Part shown: piece after piece, positions 1 to 10,278 of the stretch | Numbering within the stretch: position 1 is the first letter of the stretch | Layout: each line of letters opens with the position of its first letter | DNA from: Wenzhouxiangella sp. XN201 | GTDB taxonomy: Bacteria > Pseudomonadota > Gammaproteobacteria > Xanthomonadales > Wenzhouxiangellaceae | Length of the DNA stretch: 64,000 bases | Direction of reading: 5' to 3' | Assembly: GCF_011008905.1 (NCBI RefSeq) | Contig: NZ_JAAIVI010000020.1 | Coordinates: 248,001 to 312,000 of the forward strand | The notes under the pieces: generated by a model | The model's database searches: none | Told to the model about the DNA's origin: nothing | What the model saw: the letters and a program-made list of their open reading frames with translations, nothing else | Made by a program: the position numbers and the translations under genes

Positions 1-633
1 GGGCCGCTGGCGCATGCGCTCACACAGGTCGAGCAGGGCAGGGGGCTGGGGCGGGTCATCGCCCTGAGCTCGGCCAGTACGCAGTTCAAGCGCCGTTCTC
101 CCGATCGGGCCGAGCGCCGCCAGATGGCGGCCATGCTCGAATGCGAGAAAGCGCTGAAGAATGCCTGCCGTGAGCGCGATATCGTGCTCACCCTGCTCAA
201 GCCCACGATGATCTACGGTGACGGATCGGATGGCAATGTCAGCCGCATTGGCGGCCTGGTCAGGCGCCTGCCCTTCGTTCCGGTGGCCGGCCGTGGCCTG
301 CGCGCTCCGGTCCACGCCGATGACCTGGCCCGCTTGACCGTCGAGTGCCTGATCGCGGGTGCAGACAGCGCCGGGACCTGGTTGCTGGCCGGCGGTGAAG
401 TCCTCACTTACCCGGAAATGGTCCGACGCATTGCCGCGGCCGAAGGACGCAGCGTCCGCCTGCTCAGACTGCCGAGCTGGCTGACGAAGCCCGCCGTCCG
501 CGCCGCCCGCCTGACCGGCCGCCTGAAAGACGTCAGCCCGGCGATGATCGATCGCCAGGCGATGGACCTTGTCGTTGACGATACGCCAGCGCGCGAGCAA
601 CTGGGGTGGGATCCGAGGCCGTTCAGACCTTGA
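1..633 (+). CDS. NAD(P)-dependent epimerase/dehydratase family protein, 5'-truncated
   Basis: The reading frame is open from base 1, so the gene starts before the window; at least 210 residues of the C-terminal part are visible. It has features of an extended short-chain dehydrogenase: a beta-strand ending in serines (VIALSSAS), then a helix with a lysine (ECEKAL) where the family usually has Tyr-x3-Lys, then KPTMIYGDG and a substrate-side segment ending in VHADDLARL. The Tyr of the catalytic pair is not obvious in this part. The nucleotide-binding glycine motif lies outside the window. The family acts on nucleotide sugars, flavonoid-like substrates or quinone-related substrates, and nothing here decides between them. 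It converges on ettA across a repeat-rich gap. Confidence 0.75.
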   Translation, partial: GPLAHALTQVEQGRGLGRVIALSSASTQFKRRSPDRAERRQMAAMLECEKALKNACRERDIVLTLLKPTMIYGDGSDGNVSRIGGLVRRLPFVPVAGRGLRAPVHADDLARLTVECLIAGADSAGTWLLAGGEVLTYPEMVRRIAAAEGRSVRLLRLPSWLTKPAVRAARLTGRLKDVSPAMIDRQAMDLVVDDTPAREQLGWDPRPFRP

Positions 634-636
634 GTG

Positions 637-789
637 TTGGCTGGTTTGCTTGTTCGCTGGTTAGCTGGTTCGGCGCCTGACAGAACTGCGGGGCGGCTTC
701 GCCGCGATCGCGTTGTGGGCAGCTGCAATTATTGGCGACCAGCCAACCAGCCAACCAGCCAACTTTGGTGCCGTGCCAACCAGCCAACA
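637..789. repeat. Word-repeat palindrome (GGCTGGTT / AACCAGCC)
   Basis: The left arm at 637-675 iterates GCTGGTT-type words and the right arm at 736-789 iterates the complement, AACCAGCC, several times. Together they can fold into a long imperfect stem around an approximately 60-bp centre. The element fills the gap between two convergent genes. I see no ORF with coding character in it. Confidence 0.7.
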
Positions 790-795
790 AGGGCT

Positions 796-2466
<1,671 letters not shown>

Positions 2467-2538
2467 GGCGTTTTTTCGAGTCCTGGAGTCAGTTGCTTGA
2501 GGTGGGGGCGAGTGTAACGGAATGCGAGGGAACGGGGT

Positions 2539-2622
2539 CAGGATTCAGGTTTCAGGTTTCAGGGCGGGCTTGGGATAGCCGTTCCTGAACCCCGAAACCC
2601 TGAACCCTGAACCCTGAACCCC
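2539..2622. repeat. Word-repeat palindrome (TTCAGG / CCTGAACC)
   Basis: Between the divergent ettA and the epimerase gene, the left arm at 2539-2565 iterates TTTCAGG and the right arm at 2585-2622 iterates CCTGAAC four times. The arms are complementary around an approximately 20-bp centre. It has the same design as the other word palindromes in the window but uses a different word. Confidence 0.7.
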
Positions 2623-2688
2623 TATCTCCGTGCATCCCGAAGCTACTCCGGCTAATCTGGGGCGATTGACTTGAACGGAGGCAAACTG

Positions 2689-3663
2689 ATGCGGATTCTG
2701 GTCACCGGAGGGGGTGGCTTCCTGGGTCAGGCGATCGTGCGCCGGCTCCTCGATCGCGGCGATACGGTTTCGACCATCAACCGCTCGGATTATCCGGGGC
2801 TGGTCAAGCTGGGCGTGACCTGCCATCGCGGCGATATTGCCGATCGCCAGGCCGTCATGGCTGCGGCTGACGGTGTGGACGCAGTGATCCACGTGGCGGC
2901 CAAGGCGGGACCCGGGCTTTACGCGCCGGATTTCGTGGCTGCGAATGTCGTCGGTACCGGCAATGTACTGGAGGCCTGCCGCAAGCACGGCGTGCGCTTT
3001 CTGGTACACACCTCCTCGCCCAGCGTGGTGCACGCCGGCGGTGACATCGACGGTGACGACGAGTCGCTGCCTTACCCGGATCACTTCCCGGCGCCGTACC
3101 CGGCCACCAAGGCGGAAGCCGAACGCCTGGTGCTGGCCGCCAACGGCGACGCACTGAAGGCCTGCGCCCTGCGCCCGCACCTGATCTGGGGGCCGGGCGA
3201 CAACCAGCTGCTGCCGCGGCTCATCGAACGAAACCGTGCCGGCCGGTTGAAGTTGCCGGCTCCGGAGAAACTGATCGACACCGTCTATATCGACAATGCC
3301 GCGGAAGCGCATGTGCAGGCGCTGGACAATCTCACCGGTTCCGCCACGGCCGCGGGCAAGGTCTATTTCATCTCCAACGGCGAGCCGAAACCGGTCGGCG
3401 AGATGCTCTCGATGATGCTCGAGGCGGCCGGGGAAAAACCCAGGCTCGGCGCTGTGTCGCCCGCGGTGGCCATGGTTGCGGCCACGCTCGTGGAGTGGTT
3501 CTGGCGCGCTGCCCGCCGGAGCTCCGACCCGCCCTTGTCGCGTTTCGTGGTCGAACACCTGGCCACGGCGCACTGGTTCGACATCTCGGCCGCTCGCCGC
3601 GACCTGGGCTATGCGCCCAAGGTCAGTATCGAAGAAGGACTGCGGCGGCTGGCAAACTCATAA
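2689..3663 (+). CDS. NAD-dependent epimerase/dehydratase (3-beta-HSD-like extended SDR)
   Basis: The 324-residue protein begins MRILVTGGGGFLGQAIVRRL, with the classical TGxxGxxG dinucleotide-binding loop. It continues with HVAAKAG, the VHTSSPSVV strand, and a PYPATKAEAERLV segment holding the catalytic Tyr-x3-Lys. The second half has RPHLIWGPGD and a DNAAEAHVQAL segment, as in 3-beta-hydroxysteroid dehydrogenase-like epimerases. I chose the ATG at 2689 because GGAGG lies 7 bases upstream; an in-frame TTG at 2671 would place that SD inside the gene. The substrate is not predictable. The last six bases overlap tail-to-tail with the next gene. Confidence 0.85.
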   Translation: MRILVTGGGGFLGQAIVRRLLDRGDTVSTINRSDYPGLVKLGVTCHRGDIADRQAVMAAADGVDAVIHVAAKAGPGLYAPDFVAANVVGTGNVLEACRKHGVRFLVHTSSPSVVHAGGDIDGDDESLPYPDHFPAPYPATKAEAERLVLAANGDALKACALRPHLIWGPGDNQLLPRLIERNRAGRLKLPAPEKLIDTVYIDNAAEAHVQALDNLTGSATAAGKVYFISNGEPKPVGEMLSMMLEAAGEKPRLGAVSPAVAMVAATLVEWFWRAARRSSDPPLSRFVVEHLATAHWFDISAARRDLGYAPKVSIEEGLRRLANS

Positions 3664-4311
3664 CCCCCGGCGTCGTGCCCAGTTGTTGAGGCGCTCGATG
3701 CGCGAGCGCCGAACCAGGGAGCGGTCGAGCTCGTCGGCGCGGTCGTAGCTGCCGTATTTGAGCTTGACCCAACCGTTGAGATCGATCTGTTGCAGGTAAC
3801 CGAACAGCCAGTGGTTGAGCGGGTGCCAGCCCGGCCTGCGTACCACGGCGGTGCCCAGATCGATGATCACTGGCCGGCCGTCGCCGGCGATCAGCACGTT
3901 CCGCCGGCTCTTGAGATCGCCGTGTGCGACGCCGCGCTCGTGCATCGCCTGGATCGCTTGTCTGAGTTCGTGGAAGAACCGTTCGCGGTTGGCCGGCGCA
4001 GCGTGTCTCAGCAGGGCGCCGTCAACATATTCGATGGCAAGATGGCTGGCCTGGAACAGGCCCAGGCAGCGCGGAAAGCCAGGTACGCCCTCGAGCCGGC
4101 GGTAGGCCCGGTACTCGCGCCTGAGCGAGAATTGCCGTGCCCGCCAGGCGAGGCCACGCCCACGCGGAGTCTTCACGGCCAGGTCGAGGCCGCCACTTGT
4201 GACCCGCACGATGGTGCCCTGGTTGCTTTCGGCCACCACCGGCCAGTTCGCGGGCTCGAAGCCCTCGAACAAGGTTTCGAGGTCGGCGGATTCGTGTGCG
4301 GCCAACGACAT
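3658..4311 (-). CDS. Small kinase-fold protein (LPS kinase/RIO-like)
   Basis: This 217-residue protein resembles the small protein-kinase-fold enzymes of the KdkA/WaaP/RIO type. A lysine in LAVKTPRG fits the ATP-binding strand, and HGDLKSRRNVLI matches the catalytic loop with Asp and Asn. VIIDLGTAV stands where DFG would be. The C-terminus is basic (RIERLNNWARRRGL). Members phosphorylate lipid A/core sugars or proteins at the inner membrane. No LPS gene is adjacent, so the substrate is open. No clear SD precedes the ATG. Confidence 0.7.
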   Translation of the reverse strand: MSLAAHESADLETLFEGFEPANWPVVAESNQGTIVRVTSGGLDLAVKTPRGRGLAWRARQFSLRREYRAYRRLEGVPGFPRCLGLFQASHLAIEYVDGALLRHAAPANRERFFHELRQAIQAMHERGVAHGDLKSRRNVLIAGDGRPVIIDLGTAVVRRPGWHPLNHWLFGYLQQIDLNGWVKLKYGSYDRADELDRSLVRRSRIERLNNWARRRGL

Positions 4312-4433
4312 GCACCAATGATAGCGGATTGCCGCCGGGTTTCAGCCGGGCGATAATGTCTCCAGGACTCGAAATCCGGGTCCGCCACCCCCACAATACG
4401 CAGCACCTGAGGAATCCAGACGGGATTTGAACG

Positions 4434-4766
4434 ATGCCTATTTATGAATATCGCTGCCAGTCCTGTGGTCACGAACTGGAAAAGCTGCAGAAAATATCCG
4501 ACCCGCCGCTGGCCGATTGCCCGGAATGCGGCGAGCCGGCCCTGACCAAGCTGATTTCCGCCGCCGGATTCCGGCTCAAGGGCGGTGGCTGGTACGAGAC
4601 CGACTTCAAGAAGGGCGACAAGCGCAATCTGGCCGGCGACGCCAAGGACAAGAAATCCGACGCCAAGCCGGACTCGAAGGGCGACGGCAAGTCATCCTCC
4701 TCCGGTTCCGAAAAGGGCGGCGACAAGAGCGGCAGCAGCACTGCCTCGACCGGGCAGGCAGCCTGA
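4434..4766 (+). CDS. FmdB family zinc-ribbon protein
   Basis: The 110-residue product starts MPIYEYRCQSCGHELE and has Cys pairs at residues 8/11 and 29/32, the putative regulatory zinc ribbon of the FmdB family. The core ends near residue 60 (GGGWYETDFK). The rest is a low-complexity tail of Lys, Asp, Ser and Gly that is probably disordered. It lies 3 bp upstream of aspS; an fmdB-like gene in front of aspS is a common arrangement in proteobacteria. Its molecular role is not established. Confidence 0.85.
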   Translation: MPIYEYRCQSCGHELEKLQKISDPPLADCPECGEPALTKLISAAGFRLKGGGWYETDFKKGDKRNLAGDAKDKKSDAKPDSKGDGKSSSSGSEKGGDKSGSSTASTGQAA

Positions 4767-4769
4767 TCG

Positions 4770-6536
4770 ATGCGCTCTCACCTGTGCGGAGAAGTCACTG
4801 AAGCGCTCGACGGGCAAGAAGTCACGGTCTGCGGCTGGGTCAATCGCGCCCGTGACCTGGGCGGGCTGATATTCATCGGCCTGCGCGACCACGCCGGCGT
4901 GCTGCAGGTCGTGGTCGAACCCGACAACAAGCCCGCCTTCGCCGAGGCCGAAAAACTCAGAAACGAGTTTTGTGTGCGGCTGACCGGAACCGTGCGTCTG
5001 CGGCCCGAAAGCCAGTGGAACCCCGACATGCCCACCGGCAAGGTCGAGGTCGTGGCCGATTCCGTCGAGATCCTCAACGCGGCCGCGCCGCTGCCGCTGT
5101 TGATGAGCGACGAGGACGGCGAGGAAGTGCGGCTCAAGTACCGTTTCCTCGACCTTCGCCGCCCGCGTCTGCAGCGCAACCTCCGGCTGCGTTCGAAGCT
5201 GACCGGCGCGATTCGCCAGTTTCTGGATCAGCGGGACTTCGTCGATGCCGAAACGCCGATCCTGACCCGCGCCACGCCCGAGGGCGCGCGCGACTACCTG
5301 GTGCCCAGCCGCGTGCAGCCCGGCAGTTTCTTCGCCCTGCCGCAGTCGCCGCAGCTCTTCAAGCAGATCCTGATGATGGCCGGACTCGACCGCTATTACC
5401 AGATCGCGCGCTGCTTCCGCGACGAGGACCTCAGGGCCGATCGCCAGCCCGAGTTTACCCAGCTCGATATGGAGATGGCCTTCGTTGAAGAGGCCGACGT
5501 GCAGGATACGGCCGAGCAGCTCATCCGGCAGGTGTTCTCCGAAGTGCTCGACGTCGAACTGCCCAACCCGTTTCCGCGCATGCCCTACGCCGAGGCGATG
5601 CGCCGCTATGGCTCCGACAAGCCGGATCTTCGCATCGATCTCGAGCTGGTCACCATCTGCGAGCACGTGCGCCACGTCGAGTTCAAGGTTTTCTCGGGCC
5701 CGGCCAACGATCCGGCTTCACGCGTGGCGGCGCTGCGCGTGCCCGGCGGCGCGGAACTGACCCGCAAGCAGATCGACGGTTATACCGAGTTCGTCGGCCG
5801 TTACGGTGCGAAGGGCCTGGCCTGGATGAAGGTCAACGACGCCGCGGCCGGCCTGGAGGGCGTGCAGTCGCCGGTGGCCAAGTTCCTCGACGAGCAGGCG
5901 GTGTCGGGCATCATTGCCGACACTGATGCGCAAAGCGGCGACATTCTGTTCTTCGGTGCCGGCGAGAAGCCGGTGGTCAGCACCTTCCTGGGCGCGCTGC
6001 GCCTGCAGGTGGCGAAGGACCTTGACCTCGTTCAGGACGGCTGGAAGCCGTTGTGGGTGGTTGACTTCCCGATGTTCGAGTACGACGCCGAGGACAGCCG
6101 CTATTACGCCTTGCACCATCCATTTACCGCCCCGGCCGTCAACGACGGCGACGCGCTCAAGGCCGATCCGGTCAATGCCTTGTCCCGGGCCTACGACATG
6201 GTCCTCAACGGTTCGGAAATCGGTGGCGGCTCGATTCGTATCCACGACCCGAAGCTGCAGCAGGCCGCCTTCGACGTGCTCGGAATCGACGAGACGGAAG
6301 CGAAAGCCCGTTTCGGTTTCCTGCTCGAGGCGCTGCGCTACGGCTGCCCGCCGCACGGCGGCATCGCCTTCGGTATCGATCGGATTGCCGCCCTCATGGC
6401 CGGCGAGGACTCCATCCGCGAAGTCATCGCCTTCCCCAAGACGGCCAATGCGTCGTGCCTGATGACCGGCGCACCTGCTGCTGTGGAAGCCGAGCAGCTG
6501 AAGGAGTTGAAGTTGAGCCTGCAGCCCAAGGAATGA
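4770..6536 (+). CDS. aspS: Aspartyl-tRNA synthetase
   Basis: The 588-residue class II synthetase charges tRNA-Asp. It begins with an OB-fold anticodon-binding domain ([26 protein letters not shown]). The catalytic core has motif 2 ([21 protein letters not shown]), the bacterial-type GAD insertion roughly between residues 290 and 420, and motif 3 ([15 protein letters not shown]) near the C-terminus. The length matches bacterial AspRS. Whether it is discriminating or also charges tRNA-Asn cannot be settled here, because gatCAB would have to be sought elsewhere in the genome. It follows fmdB by 3 bp. Confidence 0.97.
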   Translation: MRSHLCGEVTEALDGQEVTVCGWVNRARDLGGLIFIGLRDHAGVLQVVVEPDNKPAFAEAEKLRNEFCVRLTGTVRLRPESQWNPDMPTGKVEVVADSVEILNAAAPLPLLMSDEDGEEVRLKYRFLDLRRPRLQRNLRLRSKLTGAIRQFLDQRDFVDAETPILTRATPEGARDYLVPSRVQPGSFFALPQSPQLFKQILMMAGLDRYYQIARCFRDEDLRADRQPEFTQLDMEMAFVEEADVQDTAEQLIRQVFSEVLDVELPNPFPRMPYAEAMRRYGSDKPDLRIDLELVTICEHVRHVEFKVFSGPANDPASRVAALRVPGGAELTRKQIDGYTEFVGRYGAKGLAWMKVNDAAAGLEGVQSPVAKFLDEQAVSGIIADTDAQSGDILFFGAGEKPVVSTFLGALRLQVAKDLDLVQDGWKPLWVVDFPMFEYDAEDSRYYALHHPFTAPAVNDGDALKADPVNALSRAYDMVLNGSEIGGGSIRIHDPKLQQAAFDVLGIDETEAKARFGFLLEALRYGCPPHGGIAFGIDRIAALMAGEDSIREVIAFPKTANASCLMTGAPAAVEAEQLKELKLSLQPKE

Positions 6537-6735
6537 CCAAGTACCAAGTTCCAAGAAGGACCAAGTACCAAGCACCAATTTTCAAACAAGGACCAATGAT
6601 CAATGTTCAATGACCGAAACGTGTGCCTCAGTCCCAGTCATTTCGATCATTGGATGTTTGGTCATTGAGATTTGTTTGAAAATTGGTGCTTGGTGATTGG
6701 TCATTGAGCGCGCTTGGTAATTGATCATTTCAGAC
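6537..6735. repeat. Word-repeat palindrome C (ACCAA/CAAG type), copy 1
   Basis: Iterated ACCAAG/ACCAAT words on the left are mirrored on the right. A perfect 22-bp inverted pair lies at 6568-6589 and 6672-6693. The centre carries an asymmetric core, TGCCTCAGTC at 6624-6633, next to CGAAACG. The element starts right after the aspS stop codon. The core recurs in the opposite orientation at 7441-7450, so the two elements are homologous and inverted relative to each other. Confidence 0.8.
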
Positions 6736-6749
6736 GACGGCCCGAAGCA

Positions 6750-7376
6750 ATGATGGAAACCTCTTCCCCCCGATCCGTCGTCCTGATCCACGGCCTCTGG
6801 TACGGCGCCGTCAGTCTGGCCCTGGTGGGCCGACGGCTGCGCAAGCGCAGCTTCGAAACGCACGCCTTCGGCTATCCCACCCTGCGCCAGTCATTGCCGG
6901 CCAACGCCGCGGCGCTGCGTGAATTCATCGCTAAGCTGGATCTCGACCAGGTCGACCTGGTCGGCCATTCCCTCGGCGGACTGGTGATCCTGCGCATGCT
7001 CGACGAGTACGGCGATATCCCGCCGGGGCGCGTGGTGCTGCTGGGGTCGCCGGTGCACGGCTCGGCCGTCGCCCGCCGGGTGGCTGAGCGGCGCTATTTC
7101 CGGCCCCTGGTCGGCCAGGCGCGCGCTGCCCTGGAAGCAGGCTTCTCTCACGCCCCGGCCGGTCGCGAGACGGGCATCATCGCCGGCAGCCGCTCAATCG
7201 GCGTGGGACGAATCTTCGGCGGGTTGAGTGAACCCAACGACGGCACCGTCAGCCTGGCCGAATGCCGCCTGGAAGGTGCCGACGAGTGCATCCTGCCGGT
7301 GACCCACACGGGGTTGGTGGTGGCGCCGTCGGTGGTCAGGGCGGCCGCAAGGTTCCTTACGGAAGGGAAGTTTTAA
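6750..7376 (+). CDS. Alpha/beta hydrolase, lipase-like
   Basis: The 208-residue hydrolase starts MMETSSPRSVVLIHGLWYG, with an HG oxyanion-hole strand. The nucleophile elbow GHSLGG is at residues 72-77 with Ser74. SEPNDGTVSL and VTHTGLVVAP near the C-terminus can supply the acid and the catalytic His. It resembles short esterases/triacylglycerol lipases that act without a signal peptide. I chose ATG 6750 rather than the in-frame TTG at 6714, because the latter lies inside the repeat element. It sits alone between aspS and an oppositely directed gene, flanked on both sides by copies of the same palindromic element in opposite orientation. Confidence 0.8.
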   Translation: MMETSSPRSVVLIHGLWYGAVSLALVGRRLRKRSFETHAFGYPTLRQSLPANAAALREFIAKLDLDQVDLVGHSLGGLVILRMLDEYGDIPPGRVVLLGSPVHGSAVARRVAERRYFRPLVGQARAALEAGFSHAPAGRETGIIAGSRSIGVGRIFGGLSEPNDGTVSLAECRLEGADECILPVTHTGLVVAPSVVRAAARFLTEGKF

Positions 7377-7510
7377 TGATCAAATCTCAAGCACCAATTT
7401 ACAAACAAATCTCAATGACCCAATAATCAAGGATCGAAACGACTGAGGCATCCGTTTCGGTCATTGAACATTGGTCCTTGTTTGCAAATTGGAATTTGGT
7501 ACTTGGTCAT
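7377..7510. repeat. Word-repeat palindrome D (ACCAA/CAAG type), copy 2, inverted
   Basis: This element has the same word content as the one at 6537-6735. CAATTTACAAACAA on the left pairs with TTGTTTGCAAATTG on the right, and a central hairpin CGAAACG/CGTTTCG surrounds GACTGAGGCA (7441-7450). That core is the reverse complement of the core in the upstream copy. It begins immediately after the hydrolase stop codon. Confidence 0.8.
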
Positions 7511-7511
7511 T

Positions 7512-7529
7512 CGCGCGCCGAAGCGCGCG
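7512..7529 (-). terminator. TTCG-tetraloop hairpin after the unknown secreted gene
   Basis: A perfect 7-bp GC stem (CGCGCGC/GCGCGCG) closes a TTCG tetraloop when read on the minus strand. It sits one base beyond the stop codon of the leftward gene. No T-run follows, so it may stabilise or end the transcript without being a canonical intrinsic terminator. Confidence 0.5.
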
Positions 7530-7530
7530 T

Positions 7531-8568
7531 TTACTGCCACGGATTACAGTCATACCCCGCGGTCCGCACCAGGCGATCAGCCTCCAACGATCCGCTACCC
7601 AGGCCTGCCTCGGAAAAATTGTAGTCGATCAACAGGCGGTTGCAATCGAGCGCCTCGATGGTCAACGTGCCGATCGATTCCCAGCTCACGTCGTCCCCGG
7701 TGTAGCTGCCCGGCGGGACCGAGAAGAATTCGCCACCCTCGACTTCGAGCATGTCGAGCGTAACGATGTCGAAGCCGGGTTCGAGTTTGTCTTTGGCTCC
7801 GACCACCCAGAACGGCTTGCCGTTCATGTAGGTAAAGAAGGTCGCCGTGATCGTGTTGGTGTCGTCGAATTTTTCACCAATCTGCAGGAACAGGCCATTA
7901 TTGGGCAGGCCCTCGAATACGTACTGGCCCGACATGCGTCCGTGCAGCACCTGGAACTCGTTCTGCGGCGGATCGAATTCGGGCACGTAGGGCTCGATAA
8001 GGAAAAGCTCGCCTTTGGGCGCCGCAAATGGCGAAAAGTCGCCCCAGAAGAACTCCAGCGTGAACACGTCGTTGTAGTCTTCCGGTGAAAACTCGGTTTC
8101 ACCGTCGATCGAGAACGGATCGACCCCGAGCATGTAGGTCACCGGCGCCTCGCTGATCACGTTGGCGCTGGCGCCGACATTGCCGACCGCCGGATGGTGG
8201 AGGAGTTGCGCCACGTGCATCGGCCGGTCGACGTCCCCGGCCTCGGCGTAGACCTTGGGCACGAGCACGGCGAAGTCGCCCGAGGTCTTCTGCAGCCGCA
8301 CCATCAGCACGGAATAACCGCTGTCATGGCAGCCGGTGCGCCAGATCGTGACCTGCACCCGCGCGTCCTTGCTATTCGAGCCGACCGAGGGCACGGCGAT
8401 GTTCTCGTTCCACAGGGTGTTCTCCGTAGACGCCGGCGCGTCGGGCAGCGACACGGCCACGCAGCCGGGCGGAAACGGCGATTTGAGGTCGGTCAGCACG
8501 TTGATCTCGCCGGTGGCGGCAGCGCGGCCGGCAATCAAGAGGGTCAGGGCAAGGAGCAGGTAGCGCAT
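7531..8568 (-). CDS. Secreted protein of unknown function
   Basis: The 345-residue product has a clear signal peptide (MRYLLLALTLLIAGRAAATG, cleavage near residue 18-20). The mature part has no recognisable domain. It is acidic, rich in Phe, Gly, Pro and Asp, and looks like a beta-rich exported protein (VTIWRTGCHDSGYSVLMV, FTLEFFWGDFSPFA, GLFLQIGEKFDDTNTI). Three Cys (in PPGC, RTGC and YDCN) and a further one (LDCN) could form disulfides. It is monocistronic, faces away from yebC and sits in the interval that separates aspS from yebC. I do not recognise a family. Confidence 0.65.
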   Translation of the reverse strand: MRYLLLALTLLIAGRAAATGEINVLTDLKSPFPPGCVAVSLPDAPASTENTLWNENIAVPSVGSNSKDARVQVTIWRTGCHDSGYSVLMVRLQKTSGDFAVLVPKVYAEAGDVDRPMHVAQLLHHPAVGNVGASANVISEAPVTYMLGVDPFSIDGETEFSPEDYNDVFTLEFFWGDFSPFAAPKGELFLIEPYVPEFDPPQNEFQVLHGRMSGQYVFEGLPNNGLFLQIGEKFDDTNTITATFFTYMNGKPFWVVGAKDKLEPGFDIVTLDMLEVEGGEFFSVPPGSYTGDDVSWESIGTLTIEALDCNRLLIDYNFSEAGLGSGSLEADRLVRTAGYDCNPWQ

Positions 8569-8693
8569 TGTTCGATGTTCCCTATCAGGTTTGTTGTCGA
8601 TTTTAGCGCTGGAATCTGACTAGTGGCTGAATGAGTGGGTTGCTGGAATTCCCGGCGCCCGATCGCTTGTCGCCACGGGTTGCTGTGCGGCTC

Positions 8694-9216
8694 TCGACAA
8701 GTCAACTTCTGTTCCGCCCGCCTGCTATGCAGGCTGATGGCGGGTAACTTTTTTCCCGCGCGAAAAAAGTCACCAAAAAACGCGCTTAAAAGCAGGCGGT
8801 TACGCCTCAAGAACCTTTCCCGGGAGTGGCTTCACGGACTGCGATTGGGGCTTTGCTTGGGCCCGGCTGCCGAACATGCTGGTTTGCGGTAACGCCTGCA
8901 GCGGCCCGCTTCTGGCACGACGACTTCGAGTGACGTCCCATCCTGCAGGCCTGTCCTACCCCCAATCGAAGCCGACCCCGATCGAGGTCGTGCAATTCGG
9001 ATGCGGGCAACTCCAAAACTCAGTCGAGAACACCATGTTTGACGACCGAGCCTTCGCGAAGGCCCAAGCGGTATCTCCGTTAAGCCCTGAAGCCATCTGG
9101 TCCTGCGCACTAACCGCGTCTTCTAAGAGCGTTTTTGGTGACTTTTGTCGCGACTGACAAAAGTTACTCGCCATCAGCCTGCGAAGCAGGCGGGCGAAAC
9201 CGCCTTTGACTTGTCG
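8694..9216. repeat. Large inverted repeat with about 93-bp arms and a 335-bp loop
   Basis: The left arm at 8694-8788 and the right arm at 9124-9216 are imperfect reverse complements along their whole length (about 80% by eye). Each arm contains a sub-hairpin of the form GTAACTTTT...AAAAGTCAC (8745-8773 and 9138-9167) and a GCCTGC..GCAGGC hairpin. The outer-arm sequence from CCATCAGCCTGC to CTTGTCGA is repeated again downstream in direct orientation. The loop has no recognisable gene. Confidence 0.75.
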
Positions 9217-9278
9217 AAACCGACCAACGCTGCGGCAGCCGTGTACCAACTAACGCCAGGGCAGGGGGCGCCCACCCG

Positions 9279-9326
9279 CCATCAGCCTGCGAAGCAGGCG
9301 GGCGGAACCGCCTTTGACTTGTCGAA
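9279..9326. repeat. Direct copy of the inverted-repeat outer arm
   Basis: A 48-bp stretch nearly identical to 9171-9218 begins CCATCAGCCTGCGAAGCAGG and ends CTTTGACTTGTCGAA. Shorter fragments follow at 9377-9404 and 9461-9477. The array looks like partial duplication of one unit. Confidence 0.75.
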
Positions 9327-9540
9327 GCCGGCAACCCGGCGGTAGCAACGCACAAGCTAGCGGCAGGGCAGGTGATGCGGGCGAAACCGCCTTTGACTTG
9401 TCGAGGACGCCACCGCGACCGGTGGCATCAACCAGCCCAGCGTCGACGAAGACGAGGCACCCGCCATCAGCCCGCGGTAGCGACACCATCCCATCGGTTA
9501 AAATGCCCCACTTGTCAAAACCAAGGAGTCACCCCAACTC

Positions 9541-10278
9541 ATGGCCGGTCACAGTAAATGGGCCAATATCCAGCACCGCAAGAAGGCACAGGATGCCAAG
9601 CGGGGCAAGATTTTCACGCGGCTGATCCGCGAAATCAGCGTTGCCGCCCGTGAGGGCGGGGGCGATGCAGACAGTAATCCGCGGCTCAGGCTGGCGATCG
9701 AGAAGGCCAACGGTGCCAACGTGCCCAAGGACAACATCGAGCGCGCCATCAAGAAGGCCACCGGTGAACTCGAGGGTGCCTCGTTCGAGGAAATCCGCTA
9801 CGAGGGCTATGCGCCCGGCGGCGTGGCGGTGATGGTCGATACCCTGACCGACAACCGCAATCGCACCGTCTCGGAAGTGCGTCATGCCTTCAGCAAGCAT
9901 GGTGGCAATCTGGGCACTGACGGCTCGGTCGCCTTCCAGTTCGAGAAAAAGGGCGTGATTACCTTCGCGCCGGGCACCAGCGAGGAGGACGTCATGGAAG
10001 CCTCGCTCGAGGCCGGCGCCGAGGACATCGTCAGCAGTGACGACGGGTCGATCGAGGTGCTGACCGCGCCGGAAGACTTCGAGAGCGTACGCGACGCGCT
10101 CCGGGCCGCCGGGCTGCATTTCGAGGACGCCGAGGTTACCGAACGCGCCGAGAACCTGATCGCACTCGATGTCGACTCCGGCCGCCAGGTGCTGAAATTC
10201 CTCGACGTGCTGGAAGACCTCGACGACACGCAGAACGTGTGGTCGAACGCGGATATACCGACGGAAGCCTACGACTGA
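9541..10278 (+). CDS. yebC: YebC/PmpR (TACO1) family protein
   Basis: The 245-residue protein has the hallmark N-terminus [20 protein letters not shown] followed by FTRLIREI, and the usual three-domain length. The family includes DNA-binding regulators (PmpR) and ribosome-associated translation factors that help at polyproline stretches, so the exact role here is not settled. It is the first gene of the ruvCAB cluster; its stop codon overlaps the ruvC ATG by one base (TGATG). An AAGGAG lies upstream at 9523-9528. Confidence 0.95.
   Translation: MAGHSKWANIQHRKKAQDAKRGKIFTRLIREISVAAREGGGDADSNPRLRLAIEKANGANVPKDNIERAIKKATGELEGASFEEIRYEGYAPGGVAVMVDTLTDNRNRTVSEVRHAFSKHGGNLGTDGSVAFQFEKKGVITFAPGTSEEDVMEASLEAGAEDIVSSDDGSIEVLTAPEDFESVRDALRAAGLHFEDAEVTERAENLIALDVDSGRQVLKFLDVLEDLDDTQNVWSNADIPTEAYD

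Larger units (their letters stand above)
8569..9540. other. Gene-free repeat region of about 970 bp
   Basis: No ORF here has coding character: the frames present are short and overlap on both strands without recognisable protein. The region holds a large inverted repeat (8694-9216), then further direct copies of its outer arm at 9279-9326, about 9377-9404 and about 9461-9477. The final 50 bp contain an AT-rich TTAAAAT box near 9498-9504 and AAGGAG at 9523-9528, which presumably serve yebC. The SD is 12 bases from the yebC ATG, which is long. Confidence 0.7.

Noticed and set aside
4692-5675. 327-codon frame antisense to aspS
   Set aside because: It mirrors AspRS codons, is low in motif content and has no supporting SD.
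8876-9157. 93-codon ORF inside the loop of the large inverted repeat
   Set aside because: It overlaps ORFs on the other strand, has no SD or family features and runs into the repeat arm.
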